A stretch of DNA of 64,000 nucleotides from Dermatemys mawii (taxonomy: Eukaryota > Chordata > Testudines > Dermatemydidae). Of this stretch, positions 13,126 to 25,391 are shown piece by piece (positions within the stretch are counted from its first letter, which is position 1; every line of letters begins with the position of its first letter). A program made the translations under genes and the position numbers. Location: the NCBI GenBank assembly GCA_007922305.1, contig ML677328.1:5974540-6038539 (forward strand). The letters run 5' to 3'. The notes below the pieces were generated by a model, which saw nothing but the letters and a program-made list of their open reading frames with translations, was not told the origin of the DNA and did not search any database.

Positions 13126-16100
13126 TTCCAATTCTCCAGCACTTTTTGCACCACGAGAATTTTTAAATGCTCTGGAAGATTGACACTTTCAATCAAGCCC
13201 ACTGCAAGCTAGGGTCTTTGTAGGCATTACTGGGTCTTCCTCTGGAAACAAATAAACAGAAGCCAATCAAACACATTCAAACTAACAGCCTTGCAATTGG
13301 GTTGGGAATCACTAGCTCTTCTTAATAGAACTGTTACTAACAAAACAGTGTGCTGTTTTCTAAAATATTGTCTTGAGATAGATTGAAAAGGGTACCTATA
13401 GTGGTGATGCATCTTTTGACTTCAAGGAATATACCCAGAGTCTGTTTCTCTGCACCATTGAAGCTGGGGAGCTAAAATACTTCATACTTACTGTGAGGAC
13501 ATTATAATATCCTTGCTTGTACTGTGTAATATATGGAACTAGGACAATTATAATAACTTGAGGGAAAGTTTCAAGCAAAATAGAATATATATACTATTTA
13601 TACTTCTAAGGTCATTGCTATGTACATTTTCCATCTTGAAGACTTGTGGTCCATTTAACTTTCCTATTGATAGTGAAATTATAATTATTTAATTAAAGAG
13701 CACTGTATAAGAGGATCCAGTGATTTTGGTGCCAGCCCCAAACAGCTTATGATGTAATATTCAGACTGGAACAGGCTGAAAAAACTAAGTATATTTCATA
13801 ACATTGTTTAAAAACAATGACAGATTTTCATTTTGTTTGAAATTTGCCATGAAAATTTATTTTATTTATTTATACAGCATTTTTATTTAGGTTTGGTGTG
13901 GCGGGGGAAATAGCTCTCAGTTTTTATACAGACACAGAAAAATAAAAAGGATGGGGGATTTAAAAAGTGATAGAGTTTTATTCCCCCATTGAAAAAATTC
14001 AATTAATTTCACTGAAAATGAAAAATTATCACCAGTAGGGAAAAGTTCCACACAATTTTCACTGAAAAAAAGATTTAGACAGAAAATTTTCAATCAACTC
14101 TAACCTACACAATTTTGTTACAAAGTACAAATTAGATACTGAAGAATGGTCTGGATTCCTTGCAAAAGAGTCAAGGTGCCATCGTTGGTGCAGAGATAAG
14201 CATGGAAGATTTGCAAAAGAACTAGTTTGAAGAAGGCTTTTGAAAGAGAGAGAGTATGAGGCTGTTTCAAGAGTATAGGTTGGTGTAAAACGAGGTTTAA
14301 ATGGGAAAGTGGAAAACAGAAAAGGGAGCAGTTAGAAGAGAGGTGAGGAATGTAAAAAGGAGATAAAATGTGGCTGAAATGAAGGTGAAGTTATAAGAGA
14401 TACGGCAGTTAGAGAGCCTTGAAAATTTTCAACTTTATGTGGAGGCAAGAAGAAGCCAGTGAATGACAATATGACATGGTCTGACTGGCGAAAGAAGGTT
14501 GTCTTGTATATGGAAAAAAGAAAAATTGCTAAATGGGAATGGATCAGGTGAACTTTGTTAATTACATTTTTTGAATTATAAAATATATGAAACTCTAAAT
14601 AAATAACAATGTCATATATTATCTGAGTGTGTGAACACATCCACATACATATTTAATATATTAATTTAATTTAATTATTTAATTTCTTCAACCACAGTAA
14701 AATAAGTCAGTGAAACACATCCAGCTCTAAAGTGAGTTGTGATCTGAACCTATTTGCTGGAAGTGTTTTATATAAATAATAGTAATAAATTTAAAGCAAT
14801 TTTTCACCAAGAAATCTGGAGGATGAAGAGGAGTTCCTATTAGACCCACTAGCCATACACTCTCCCACTTTGTCATTTGTGTGATTCCCCTGGTTTTTGT
14901 ATTGGTGAGTTACTCCATTTAGACTTTGCCCCAATCTTGGTTCCACGGATTGAGCCTAGTATTTATCCCTCTCTTCTGTTTGCAAAAGATTTGATATTTA
15001 CACACGTATATTTCCTACTAGTGAATTTAAGACCATTTAAATGAATGAAAATCGCTTATGGCTTGTTGGTGACTGGTCTTCTTTCACCATATGCCGTTTG
15101 TGATGATTGGCCACATAAATCACATGGTATTGCTTTTGCTCTGTGACTGGATGGCTGAAGCTTTCTAATATTGAGAATAATGCTTGATGAATAGCATATA
15201 TGGTGGTTTGCATATGAATAGGCACATTCACTTGAATCTGGGTAGTCACACAAAAAATCCAAAGATGCCTCTAACATTAGTGAAGCAAAAAACTTGCTTG
15301 TTCAGATGTTTGCACCCATTGAATAGAAAAGTGAATGAAGGTGGTCAAGCTGAACAGGCAATCGGAATTCAAACATATGCACAAACACTCTGTTTTCCAG
15401 AATGTGACCAGCTCTGTGCAAGAATGAATTGAGCCCTATGTGACTAAAAGAAGGAGGGGCCCTAGTAACTCATGCCACTGATCACAGCGATCTGTCTGGC
15501 TATCATATGGAGGAGGTCTCTTTGTTGGTTTCCAGTCTTGCTGATGGTTGGGCAGTTGTTCAAATATCTTTGGAAAACTAGTGGTCTGTCAGTACAAATC
15601 AGGCCTGTCTTGGCAGTTAGCACCTTTTAGTTCCAGTGGGTTGATTTTTGTTTTTGTTTTTCTTCCTTTAATTAAATTCTGGGCACAAGCTGAAATGATC
15701 CAGTGATGTGAAGGCACTGCTTTGATCCATCCAGGGCCCCTATTCCTTCTCTAGAGCATTCTTAGTTCAAATGAAAACAAGCCACTGAATGTTCAGCCAG
15801 CTTATGCTAGAGTGGCTCACAGCCGTCAGCTGAAGGATAATGGGGTGTTTCTTTAGGAGAGCAGTTAAAGGAATGTTGTCTGGATAAAAATCACATCTAC
15901 AAATATTTTTCTGTGTAACCAATGGAATCATATGTTGTTAACACAGAAATATTTTTTTGAAAATATACTTTACATAAAGAAGGAGAAAAATAAGCATTTT
16001 TGTATTCTTCGGTATTTCCCAGTTCCCTGATAACTGGCCCTCTTTTAGTTTATCCTGACTGCTACAAAAGGCAAATAGATAATTTACCTCACATTTGGGG

Positions 16101-16361
16101 TGTTTGATTATCATTATTTTTATTACATTGTCACCCATGAACCTTAAACCGAATTCCGAGCCCCATTGTGCTAGACGCTCTTCAGGCACAGACAAGACTA
16201 TCCTTGCCCCAAAGAGCTTACCATCTAGATAAGACAGATAAAAGGGTTTAGCTAAAAAAATAATTACATGTGAGTGCTTGCTAGTGCACCAGTGGAAGAT
16301 TTTTTTCCCCTGAAATCCCCAATTTTAGACAAGGTTTTAAAGACGAGTCAACATCCATGTC

Positions 16362-16696
16362 TAGTGACATAGCCAGGCTTGAACAATAAGGGAAGTGCTC
16401 ACCAAAAAAAAAAAAGGGCACCACTTCCAGGGCCGCGCAAATAAAAAAAAGGTACCTGGTGAAGCTGCCGCCGAAACGCTGCCAGCGGACAAACCAGTGA
16501 AGCGGGTATGGCTGCTGAAATGCCGCCAAAAGAAGTAGAGCCCTTTCAGCAGCATTTCGGCAGACTGACCCGCTATACCGCTTTGTCCAGTGGCGGCGTT
16601 TCAGTGGCAGCTCCATGAGTTAAAAAGGCACCACTTTTTGGAATCTGGGCACGGGGGAGCGGCCCCGACCCCTGATCCCCCATAGCTATGCTACTG
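16362..16696. mobile_element. hAT-like MITE with 8-bp target duplication
   Basis: A 335-bp element. Left end TAGTGACATAGCC, right end (reverse complement) CAGTAGCATAGCTATG. Flanking octamers TCCATGTC (16354-16361) and TCTATGTC (16697-16704) agree at 7 of 8. The interior contains inverted arms built on GCCGCC/TTTCGGCAG words plus A-runs, so it can fold into a hairpin. Confidence 0.75.
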
Positions 16697-17046
16697 TCTA
16701 TGTCCCTCACACTGTCCATCAGATATTGAAAGTCTACATTAACCATTTGGTTATGTACAACAGGGGCAGCCTTTGAAAAAAATCACTGAACGTTTTGAAG
16801 GCAGAAGAAGCTGTGGGATGGAGGAAGAAATTAATGCTGTACTTCATGATGGCTTTCTTCTCATGTCAGTGCAATGTGATATTGGCAAAATAGGCAACAT
16901 TCAGGAGATGACTTCTTCATAGTGTACTTTGGTTTACAGCAGTTTCTGGCAGAAGCAAAGTAATTGGATATTGCACACATCCAGTGGTTAAAGCCGCTTC
17001 AGATTGGCATGGTGATAACCTTACTGTGTCTCTTGTAAACTTTTAG

Positions 17047-17227
17047 GTGGAGTGGTTGAAAAATGAAGAGGTGATTGATCCCGTCGAAGATCGGAATTTT
17101 TATATCACCATCGATCATAACCTGATCATCAAGCAGGCACGTCTTTCTGACACAGCTAATTACACCTGTGTCGCCAAAAATATCGTCGCCAAGAGGAAAA
17201 GCACTACTGCCACTGTAATTGTCTATG
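17047..17227 (+). CDS. UNC5C: UNC5C exon: second half of Ig2 domain
   Basis: Sixty codons plus one base, phase 0 to 1. The reading opens with [17 protein letters not shown] and runs through the [11 protein letters not shown] block to TATVIVY. The Trp near the start is the conserved core Trp of the Ig fold. DTANYTC is the classic D-x-A/G-x-Y-x-C strand-F motif; its disulfide partner must lie in the preceding exon, which is absent from the window. NYT is an N-glycosylation sequon. Ig domains of UNC5 take part in netrin binding. The acceptor is ttttag and the donor gtaagc. The exon opens with GTG, but this is an internal Val codon, not a translation start. The frame stays open for about 60 nt past the donor, so the gtaagc donor and the phase match to the next exon decide the end. 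Confidence 0.95.
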
Positions 17228-17447
17228 GTAAGCAAGGCATTGACCTTCTGCATATCAGTCAAAGTGCAGCCTGTAAGCAGAAGTGATCTGTGTAGTTCTG
17301 TGATGCAGCTGCCACCATCTTTGATGCAGAAGTGAGGTCTGTGGAAACTGCAAGTTCCTGATTGTAATGCACTATCTTAATTAGCATGGCCAGGCTGCCA
17401 ATGTGGCCCTCATCCAGACAAAGTGTGATGGCCCTATCTCCTCATTC

Positions 17448-17578
17448 TAGGGTGACCGTACAGCAAATGTGAAAAATTGGGACAGGGAGTGTGGTGGGGA
17501 GGGTAAAAGGAGCCTATATAAGAAAAAGACCCAGAAACTCGGACTGTCCCTATAAAATCAGGACATCTGATCACCGTA
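17448..17578. mobile_element. Short MITE, perfect 8-bp target duplication
   Basis: A 131-bp element with ends TAGGGTGACC... and ...GATCACCGTA and an interior with TGTGAAAAATTGGGACAGG and CTATAAAATCAGGACATC. It is flanked by CCTCATTC on both sides (17440-17447, 17579-17586), a perfect 8-bp duplication. Non-coding. Confidence 0.85.
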
Positions 17579-18156
17579 CCTCATTCCCTTACTCCACATC
17601 CATGTCCCCTGTGCATCCATATAATAGCCTGAGCAGGAAGCTAGGTCTGCCTCCCAGGAAGTTATTGCTGTTAGTATTTTTGAGGCAGAATGTATCCACA
17701 AGGACAGAAGCTGCTCTAATGATACACCAGCAGATTGTCCTGTTGTTCATTACAATCAATTTAATTACAGGACAGACAAGTGAAAAAAAAATCCCTATGA
17801 TTACCCTGAGCATTCACTTCATAGCCAGAGTAGCAGTTATGCTTAATTGTAAGCAGTTAGATCCCTAAAGTTACAATGAGGGCTTTTTAGTTCAGTTCTA
17901 TAGCAAACTGGCTGAATGGAGTTGATTAGCTGCATTTGTGATACAGAGGAGGGATATGGCATAAGCATTCTGTGTTGTGATCACGGTGAATACTTTAATG
18001 TATAGACATGGGACACATTTCACCACACACAAATTTTCCTAAACACACAGAGTAATTTAAGCTGTAGCTGAAACACTTATTGAGAGTGGGCTGTGCAGGT
18101 GGAGGCACAATTGGGACACCTGCGTTGGGGAGAAGCCATCGCCTGTGTTCTCGCTC

Positions 18157-18280
18157 TAGGGTGACCAGATAGCAAGTGTGAAAAATCGGGCCTGGGAGTA
18201 AGGGGTAATAGGCGCCTATATAAGACAAATCCCCAAATATCAGGACTGTTCCTATAAAATCGGAACAGCTTGTCGCCCTA
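18157..18280. mobile_element. Second copy of the same short MITE
   Basis: A 124-bp relative of 17448-17578 in the same orientation (TAGGGTGACCAGATAGCAAG ... CTATAAAATCGGAACAG). The target duplication is no longer readable, so it may be older or more damaged. Confidence 0.8.
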
Positions 18281-18335
18281 TCCCAGGAATATTTTAGACC
18301 TTTTTTTTAATAGAACTGACATTTTGTCTTTTCCT

Positions 18336-18518
18336 AGAATATCAGGGTTGGAAGGGACTTCAGGAGGTATCTAGTCCAACCCCCTGCTCAAAGTAGGACC
18401 AATCCCTCATTAAATCATCCAACAGACTTTTGCCCCATATCCCTAAATAGCCCCCTCAAGGATTGAGCTCACAACCCTGGATTTAACATGCCAACGCTCA
18501 AACTACTGACCTATCCCT
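18336..18518 (-). mobile_element. tRNA-derived SINE with CR1-type 3' tail
   Basis: Read on the minus strand, the head (GGGATAGGTCAGTAGTTTGA, then GTGAGCTCAATCC) resembles tRNA boxes A and B of RNA polymerase III promoters. The tail (plus strand TATCAGGGTTGGAAGGGACT and TCTAGTCCAACCCCCTGCTC) matches the 3' end of sauropsid CR1 LINEs. Tortoise SINEs with a tRNA head and CR1-like tail are known, and CR1 is thought to mobilise them. Probably immobile now. Confidence 0.8.
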
Positions 18519-19264
18519 GCACTGTGACTGGTACTACTAGAAAATTTAAGGGATTAGGAAAATTGAGCAGTTTAAATTCTTGTTACTATGGCTACACAGT
18601 ATGGAGCAGTACTGGTCCCTCTCCATCTTGTTCTCCATGAGTGTCACATATTGAGGTTCATAACAGAAACGGTTAGCAGTAACCATCTTCCTAAAATCAT
18701 GGGTGAACAGTATAACTGTTGAGTTCACTCTGAGCAGCCCAACAGGCTGAGTATCTGTCATATGGATTCCTCATCTTCTGTAGGCAAGGCTCTCATCGGG
18801 GCTGATCCACGAGGGATACCCTGGTCTTAGCATTTTGTGAACCGTTGCTGTGAAGGGAGGAAAGTAACGTGTTGAATTTCTGATAGACCACATTCCAAAA
18901 GACAGGAGCATAGATGACGGGTACATCTGAATGCTACTTATTGTACAGTCACTATACGCACTGGATTATCTTGCTGTGGAATATAATGCAGCTTTCAGAA
19001 TGCATATATTTTGGCTTACAAAGTTCAAGATGCACTGTTTGATCTTATGGTGATTGCAATTATAGAAAGATAAATCTGTGCTCATTGCTGGATCATATTG
19101 TGTCTTTATGAAGAAGGGGGCCATTTTAAATCCACAGTAGCCGTAGTACAGGAAACTGAAAGGACTTTTAATTCCATAGCATTTCTTGGACTTTGACAAA
19201 GACAGTGGTTAAAAAAGGGGGATATGTGTTTATTTAATGCTCTTTGTCACCTGTCACGTTTCAG

Positions 19265-19432
19265 TCAATGGCGGCTGGTCTACCTGGACTGAGTGGTCAG
19301 TGTGTAATGGCCGCTGTGGAAGAGGCTATCAGAAGCGCACAAGAACCTGCACCAACCCTGCCCCACTCAATGGTGGTGCCTTCTGTGACGGCCAAAGTGT
19401 CCAAAAAATAACTTGCACCACTCTGTGTCCAG
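19265..19432 (+). CDS. UNC5C: UNC5C exon: thrombospondin type 1 repeat 1
   Basis: A 168-nt exon, phase 1 to 1, encoding exactly one TSP1 repeat. It starts [14 protein letters not shown] and ends CTTLCP. Visible landmarks are the WSTWTEW motif (typical C-mannosylation site), [12 protein letters not shown] with the layered Arg residues, and six cysteines. The first codon is split (G from the Ig2 exon plus TC gives Val) and the last base G joins TG of the next exon to give Val. Acceptor tttcag, donor gtacag. One domain per phase 1-1 exon is the usual structure of a shuffled extracellular module. Confidence 0.96.
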
Positions 19433-21430
19433 GTACAGTATGAAAGACTCATAGCCCAAGATGTGATTATCTAGTTTTTTCCAACATCAAATATTTTAGG
19501 AAGTAACTATTAATTGGAAACATTCCCTTTTATTTTATTGGTAAATCCAGCATTTCAGTGAATGAATACTAAACTGTGTTACATAAATAGATAAAACACT
19601 GTGACCAGAGTAGATCAAACTGCACTGGATTCAATCCCACTATTTCACAAAGCTTGCACCATCATCTCAGTCCTTGTAATTCAGGGGATTTGAATAACAT
19701 GTACAACTTCAAATCTTAAGAGCTAAAGCTCTTGATCTGTTGAAAGCTGTGGAAATAAACTAGAATTTAAGTACAGAACATTATTTTGATCAGATTTGTA
19801 ATATCAGTTTCTGTGCATACTAATTTCTCAGTTTACACTGTAAAGATGAGCAGAGCATTTGAAACATATGGATTATGGATGTTATACTTGACATACGCAT
19901 CTACCTTCAACAAAGACAAGAACATTCACACCAAAAATATCCACACATTCACACATTAAAATAATTTTTAAATGCATCAAAAGCCAGAAAATTAGAACAT
20001 GAAATGTACACTTGATCATTTAATTCAACACTGCTTAAGGGCTCTGGGTAGCTTTTAGAGGGATAAATTCTGCTATCCCTTACTCGTGTTGAGTAGTACT
20101 TTCCTATGCATTGAAATCAATAGCACTACTGTTGGACTAAAGTACCTCTCAGTACGGGTAACGGGCATCATAATCTGGCTCTTAGTGATGGGTAAAACTC
20201 AGAGAAATGGAGGTTCATTTCAAATTCTGCACACTTAGCTGAGTCTCTTTAGTCCGAATATTTAGTAGATCCAGCTATTAAAGTTAGCACTTTTGGGCCC
20301 CAGCATTGGCCTAACTCTTCTCCCATTGAAATCAATGGGAGTTATTGTATTGACTTCAGTGGGAGTAGGGTCAGATTAATATTGAGCGCTTGTCAAAATT
20401 CCATTTTAGTCCATTAATGTAGGTACCTAATTGTGGATGTGGGAGCCTACCTTCAGGTACCCATTATTTTAAAATCTTGGCCAAGATTTTTATCTTCACA
20501 GTGTCCCTTTAAATACATGACTAATTACTTGCAAATACAGATTGTAGGACGGGTAATAAACTGCATGTGCAGAGTACATATTCTTGACAGTTTTGCTGAT
20601 TATACCTAGTAGCCCCCTTTTCAAATGAAATATTTCTGTGGCTTTAGTTATTTCTCTGACTGTGAAAAGTGATGATCTCATAATACAGAATAATTTCTTG
20701 CCAAATGTAATCTTTTGTTGGACATAAGTGCCAAAAAGCGTAAATTTCTGGGCTTTGGGATTTTTGATTCTTAGAGAATTTAGCCATGGAGAAACCTCCT
20801 TTGGTTTCCATTTCAAAAAAGAGAGAAGAAGAGAGAAAGAATGAATACTTTGGGACAAATTTCAATCCAGAATTAGTTCTTCTACCAAAGCTATAAATTC
20901 CACAAGACAACGGCTGACTGACTCTTTTCCTGAAGTCAGTTCTTTATGTGACTCAGTGGCTCAAATATTGTTACTGTGACAGAAAGCCTTAAACATCTCG
21001 ATAAGCTGTTGGGATCCAACCCAGAACAGTATTAACTGAAAGACATAAGTTTCTAGTGGGCAGTTGGTGGCCCAAGTGGACTGAAGAGATGTCAAAATCA
21101 CAAAAAACACCACTGTAGTTAGCACTAATTCTTACCCTGGCTGGCAATCCAGACAAGTATATCAAAAACCATGGAGATTGGACTATCTTATTCCCCTTAC
21201 AGTTGGTCCTTCTAGGGCTAGCTTGAGACAAATTAGCAGGTCTGTGTGGGGAAGCTTTTATTTCTATGATCTATGCTGTAAAGATTTCAGTCCTTAGCTT
21301 TGTCAGTCTGGCAGCTTTCACAAGGGCTAAATTCACAAAGGTCTTTTAAAGGCATCCATTTTCTCTGCTCCTGTCTATATTTGCATCTCTCTTTCCGACC
21401 TTCCGAAGTCATATTGCTTTTTTGTCACAG
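19433..21430 (+). other. UNC5C: Intron between TSP1-1 and TSP1-2 exons
   Basis: A 2.0-kb AT-rich intron with gtacag donor and tcacag acceptor. The only repeat-like item is a short self-complementary stretch around 20310-20375 containing ATTGAAATCAATGGGAG and GACTTCAGTGGGAG, a phrase that recurs elsewhere in the window (11545-11590, 53240-53300). Nothing else is recognisable. Confidence 0.9.
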
Positions 21431-21595
21431 TGGATGGTAGATGGACAGCGTGGAGTAAGTGGTCTACCTGTGGAACAGAGTGTACCCATTGGCGCAGGAG
21501 GGAATGCACAGCGCCAGCCCCGAAGAATGGTGGGAAAGATTGTGAGGGTCTCGTTCTGCAGTCCAAGAACTGCACAGATGGGCTGTGTATGCAGA
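21431..21595 (+). CDS. UNC5C: UNC5C exon: thrombospondin type 1 repeat 2
   Basis: A 165-nt exon, phase 1 to 1, encoding the second TSP1 repeat from [14 protein letters not shown] to NCTDGLCMQ. It has the WTAWSKW tryptophan ladder, the RRREC arginine strand, six cysteines and an NCT sequon. The acceptor is tcacag and the donor gtaagt after the single base A. That A completes ACT (Thr) if spliced directly to the transmembrane exon at 39040, or AGT (Ser) if spliced to the cassette exon at 37244. It is followed by a 17.4-kb intron, the longest complete one here. Confidence 0.96.
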
Positions 21596-24500
21596 GTAAG
21601 TGGAAGTATATTAATTTGTTGTATTGACTTTGGAGTTTGGAAAATATATAGCCATTAAAAAAACATATTAAAGCTTGAATGTTCTCCTGCCATAAAAGTC
21701 CCCTATAAGCAGAAGCTGGAGAGTATCCAAATGAAATAACGACACAGGGAAGAAAGCTACATTTAAGTGAAATGGCATAAAATGACCATAATAACCCATG
21801 TGTGGTGCTGCAAAATTGTGCCATCTAGGCACTGTGTGAATTGGGTGCAAAGCCTCACCACCTACAGCAAACTTAGGGAGGAATTGTGTGTCTGAGGCAA
21901 GTGCACTGTAAGCTCCCTGGAATAAATAGTGCAGTTTGGTCCTCTCAGTATTCTGTGCCAGTTTTGTGTGGTGGTGGAGAATGGAGGTGGAGCCATGACC
22001 ATTGTAATGGTCCATGCCTTTTCTGAGGCCCTTTTCCAGCACTACTTTCAAGTGCAGACCTGTACTCCACTCCTTTTTGGGATAGGACCTTGTGTTCCTT
22101 CCACTGTCTGTGTGGCTGTGCCAGGTTATACCCATCTGGTTGCCAAATTTTACACCTCGCAGGCTTGATTGGCATAGCACCTGTAAGATTTCTCTTCAGG
22201 AGCTGGTGGACAATAATATTATGCAGTGATACAGAAGCAGCTTTTTTCAAGACAAAGGATGATTTTTGGCAAAAGGTTAACAGCACTCAGAGAAATGGAT
22301 TTAAAACAACACAGAGACCTGTAGGCACAATGTCTTACCTATGCTTGGCATTCCCCTCAAGGCCCTTGGTAGATATGACTGAACCTTGGTGTTCTCTGTT
22401 CTCTCAGGGGCCAAGCTACAGCCTCCTAATTGCAAACCCTGACTCACTGACAATCTGGGTGTCTGCTTGCATCCCTATCGGTGCTCATTGGCATTCCTGA
22501 GCAGCATCTCTCAACAAAATCAATCCCCCACCCTTTTCTAGGCAGAGGATCCTGTAATGGTTTAGTACCCTTTTTGGGAAGAGTAAACCATTCTAGCTTG
22601 ATTGGAGCCCAATTATCCAGTTAACATTTTCCCCATTGTTTCCTCAAAGACTTTTATCTGTGTCATTGCTTTGCCTTTCCTGCTGATCTGATCTAACTCC
22701 ATATCGAGTAGCCCACTATAAACATTATAATGCACCATATGCATAAAAAAATAACATTGATATTTCACTATTCTCCACAGCTGTGCCCTCTTACAGCTTC
22801 CTTTGGGGTAATTTTGCACCCCTAGGGGCCAGGAGGGAGCAGCCTCTAACCTCTCCCAACTGCAAGGACTTAGATTGTCCTTGGCCCATGTGTAGAGCGC
22901 TTGCGGGAGGGAAGAAGACTCCTTCCATTATTCTTTCCAAACTGTGCACCCATGCAGATGCCAGGGGTAATCTAGTCTACAGTAGATATAATTACATACT
23001 CGCCAGAGACACCTGCAGAATAAATGAACTTTCCTTTATGGGAAAACGCTATTTCCTGTGCCAAGAGCACGTAAACAGACTTGCTGCAGGGTATCTCCTC
23101 TGAGGTTTGGGCAAAGTATTCTTCCCTCTTAGTCCACAGTCTCTGCAACCTTTGTACCCCCTCTCTTTTGGGGGAAACAGCTGGTGGATCCATGTAGCTT
23201 GGATCTAAAGTTGTCTCTAAAGCTGCCACTCCTCACCCTTATATGCAGCAAATGTATCAGCCTCTCTGCATCCAGGGTGTTTCCCTCCCACACAAGAGGA
23301 GGCAGGCTTTGCCCCTTGCATAGTGTAGACTTAGGTTCAAGGTACTCTACTTTGTTCCTTTTTTATATTTAAATGAATTTAGCACCAGACTAATAGCACT
23401 GGAGACTGAAACTATCTGTTCGCAGAACAGGTACAGCACCAGCAACAGCGCAAGTTTCAACACATTGACCTGCCAATGTGCCACAGCATCTAAAACGCAG
23501 AGGAGAGTTCAATTTTCAGGACCATCCTGGTGTTGGCCACTCCACTATGACTGCCAAAGGGTTCCCAATTATTGTCAAGGGTTATGTTGGGTATTTTTTT
23601 GGGGCGGGGGGTGGTGGTGAATTTGACACTTGTTCTCAAGAAACTGAGAACGAAAGAACCATCACACTAAGTCTTTCAGATGATATATTGAAAATGGAGG
23701 TCCTATCTGCACTACTGGTTCATTAAAGATCCACTGAACTTTTAATAGGAACAGTGGTTGGTTCCAATGGCCTTTGCCAAAATTTGCCTTCTTCTACTCC
23801 TCTGCATTGTACTATACTGCTTTCTGGTTCTCCACCTAGCTGCAGCTCTCCATCACCCACGGGGCTGCAGTTGTATCTGTATAGTGGTTCCATGTTCACA
23901 TTTGTGTGTTCAAATAGGCCACAGAAATGCAATTGACTAGTATGCAATGATTTTCAGTCACTACCAAACAGGGCTAGATTTGAACAAGAGACCTAGACCT
24001 AGAAGATTCTATATCCAAACCCTGAGCTGTCCAATCTCAAAATATGATTTTTCCTTCAGTTTTTGAGTTTAACCAAAAACCCACTCATTCACATGGCCAC
24101 ATCCTTATTTCAGTTTTGATGCTTTGAGTGACAGCTGTACAAAACTAGCTGTAATTTTTCCATTTTTATTTTTGTGGGAGAGGGAAAAGAGAAGCTGAAC
24201 GTTTCCCTAAAAGTTAAAAAGAAAGTCATGCTAAAGTAAAGTTATATTACACCCTGAAAATATGGGTTGGTGGCAGAGAAGCTAATGTATCCTTAATTCC
24301 ACTGGTGTGAATGAGCCATTATGGTAAATTAACAAGAAAAGAAACCACCTCCACTCTAAAGAGCTCTTTATTACCAGATGATATTTAGACAGGTGTGTGT
24401 CATCTTTGGGTATATGCATAAGCAGAGTCATTTAAGCAGAAATCTCATGAAAACAAATTTATAGTGCTGCTGCAGAATAAAAGCCCGGTAGGGATCCCAT

Positions 24501-25346
24501 TTTTATGTAGATGGTATATTGCATTTTATTTGTGAAAGTGACTGCTGGGAGAAAAGCACAGATCTTCTATAGGAGAGAGGGTGATGTTAATGTGAATCCC
24601 ACTCTACATTTTTATATGTTTATGGAGGGTGGGAGGAAATGAAAACTATACGATTGCATATTGATCTCCTTAGCTTCGGGGGTTGAGATTGTCTCTCAGT
24701 GTTGGAATTTAATGGTAATGTCTTTAGACTTATGGGGTTCATATACCTGTAAAACTTACAGTCCTGCTCCGTGATCCATCACTGCTGAATAGATTGATTT
24801 GCCATACTTTATAGCTCTGTGCCTGCTATTCTTTCTCCCTCTCAATTTACGTAAATCCATTCAGAACACTTTTATTTTTACTTCTCTGTGGGGTTGGGTT
24901 CCTCCAGATGACCCCATAGTACATCTGTGTGCTGAGGTAGGGAAGAACACAGAACTCTTTTCATTCCTGGAACATGCTGACATTCATTACAGATTATTAG
25001 ATTTTCAGCTGCATTGAGTTGGAATTAGAATTTTTCATAACTTGGAGGCCTTTGAATCCAGATCACACATTTTCAAAGAATTCCCAGCAGCTTTCCCTTG
25101 TGGGCACATGGGTAAGAGCCAAGGGACCCAAAATCAAGCCCTCTGTGCGCTTGGATCCTTTTCTCATTCCTACTTAGTTGGCTGCTTAATTGCATGGTAT
25201 GCAGATTCTACCCATTAGAGCAGTTTCTCCCTTTCTTCACAGAATCAGTCTTCATCAAAAACAGATGGTTTATCAATTAAATATAGTAATGTGGAGGTTT
25301 AGGAATTATTCAACTAACCCATTGCTTTGACAGAAAGCCACTAGTA

Positions 25347-25385
<39 letters not shown>

Positions 25386-25391
25386 TACACG
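25347..25391. repeat. (TA)n(CA)n microsatellite
   Basis: An AT dinucleotide run passing directly into a CA run. Confidence 0.95.

Larger units (their letters stand above)
1..17046 (+). other. UNC5C: Intron upstream of the Ig2 exon (5' end outside window)
   Basis: An AT-rich intron with no recognisable exon; the expected preceding exon (first half of Ig2, with its Cys and a GIPVAE-like end) was not seen. Repeats are listed separately at 1684-1860, 4513-4717, 4898-5066, 5377-6130, 8273-8926, 12115-13083 and 16362-16696. Apparently repeat-poor stretches are 1-1680, 1861-4512, 6960-8272, 8930-9690 and 13130-16140. Minor items: a tandem duplication of 23 bp at 6498-6543, a decayed inverted-repeat element near 6869-6949, a (GATT)n tract at 9990-10020, and relics of a dispersed repeat (phrase CCCCAAAGAGCTTAC) at about 9700-9790 and 16150-16250. 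Confidence 0.85.
17228..19264 (+). other. UNC5C: Intron between Ig2 and TSP1-1 exons
   Basis: A 2.0-kb intron with gtaagc donor and tttcag acceptor. It holds two copies of the same short MITE (17448-17578 and 18157-18280) in direct orientation and one tRNA-SINE with a CR1-type tail (18336-18518). The rest, 17587-18148 and 18520-19264, shows nothing recognisable. Confidence 0.9.

Noticed and set aside
18336..18518. tRNA gene on the minus strand
   Set aside because: Pol III box A/B-like motifs exist, but no complete cloverleaf is readable, and the sequence continues into a CR1-type tail: a SINE, not a functional tRNA.
21375..22286. Overlapping minus-strand open frames of 113-170 codons
   Set aside because: They overlap in different frames, resemble no known protein, and one is partly antisense to the TSP1-2 exon. 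Likely chance.
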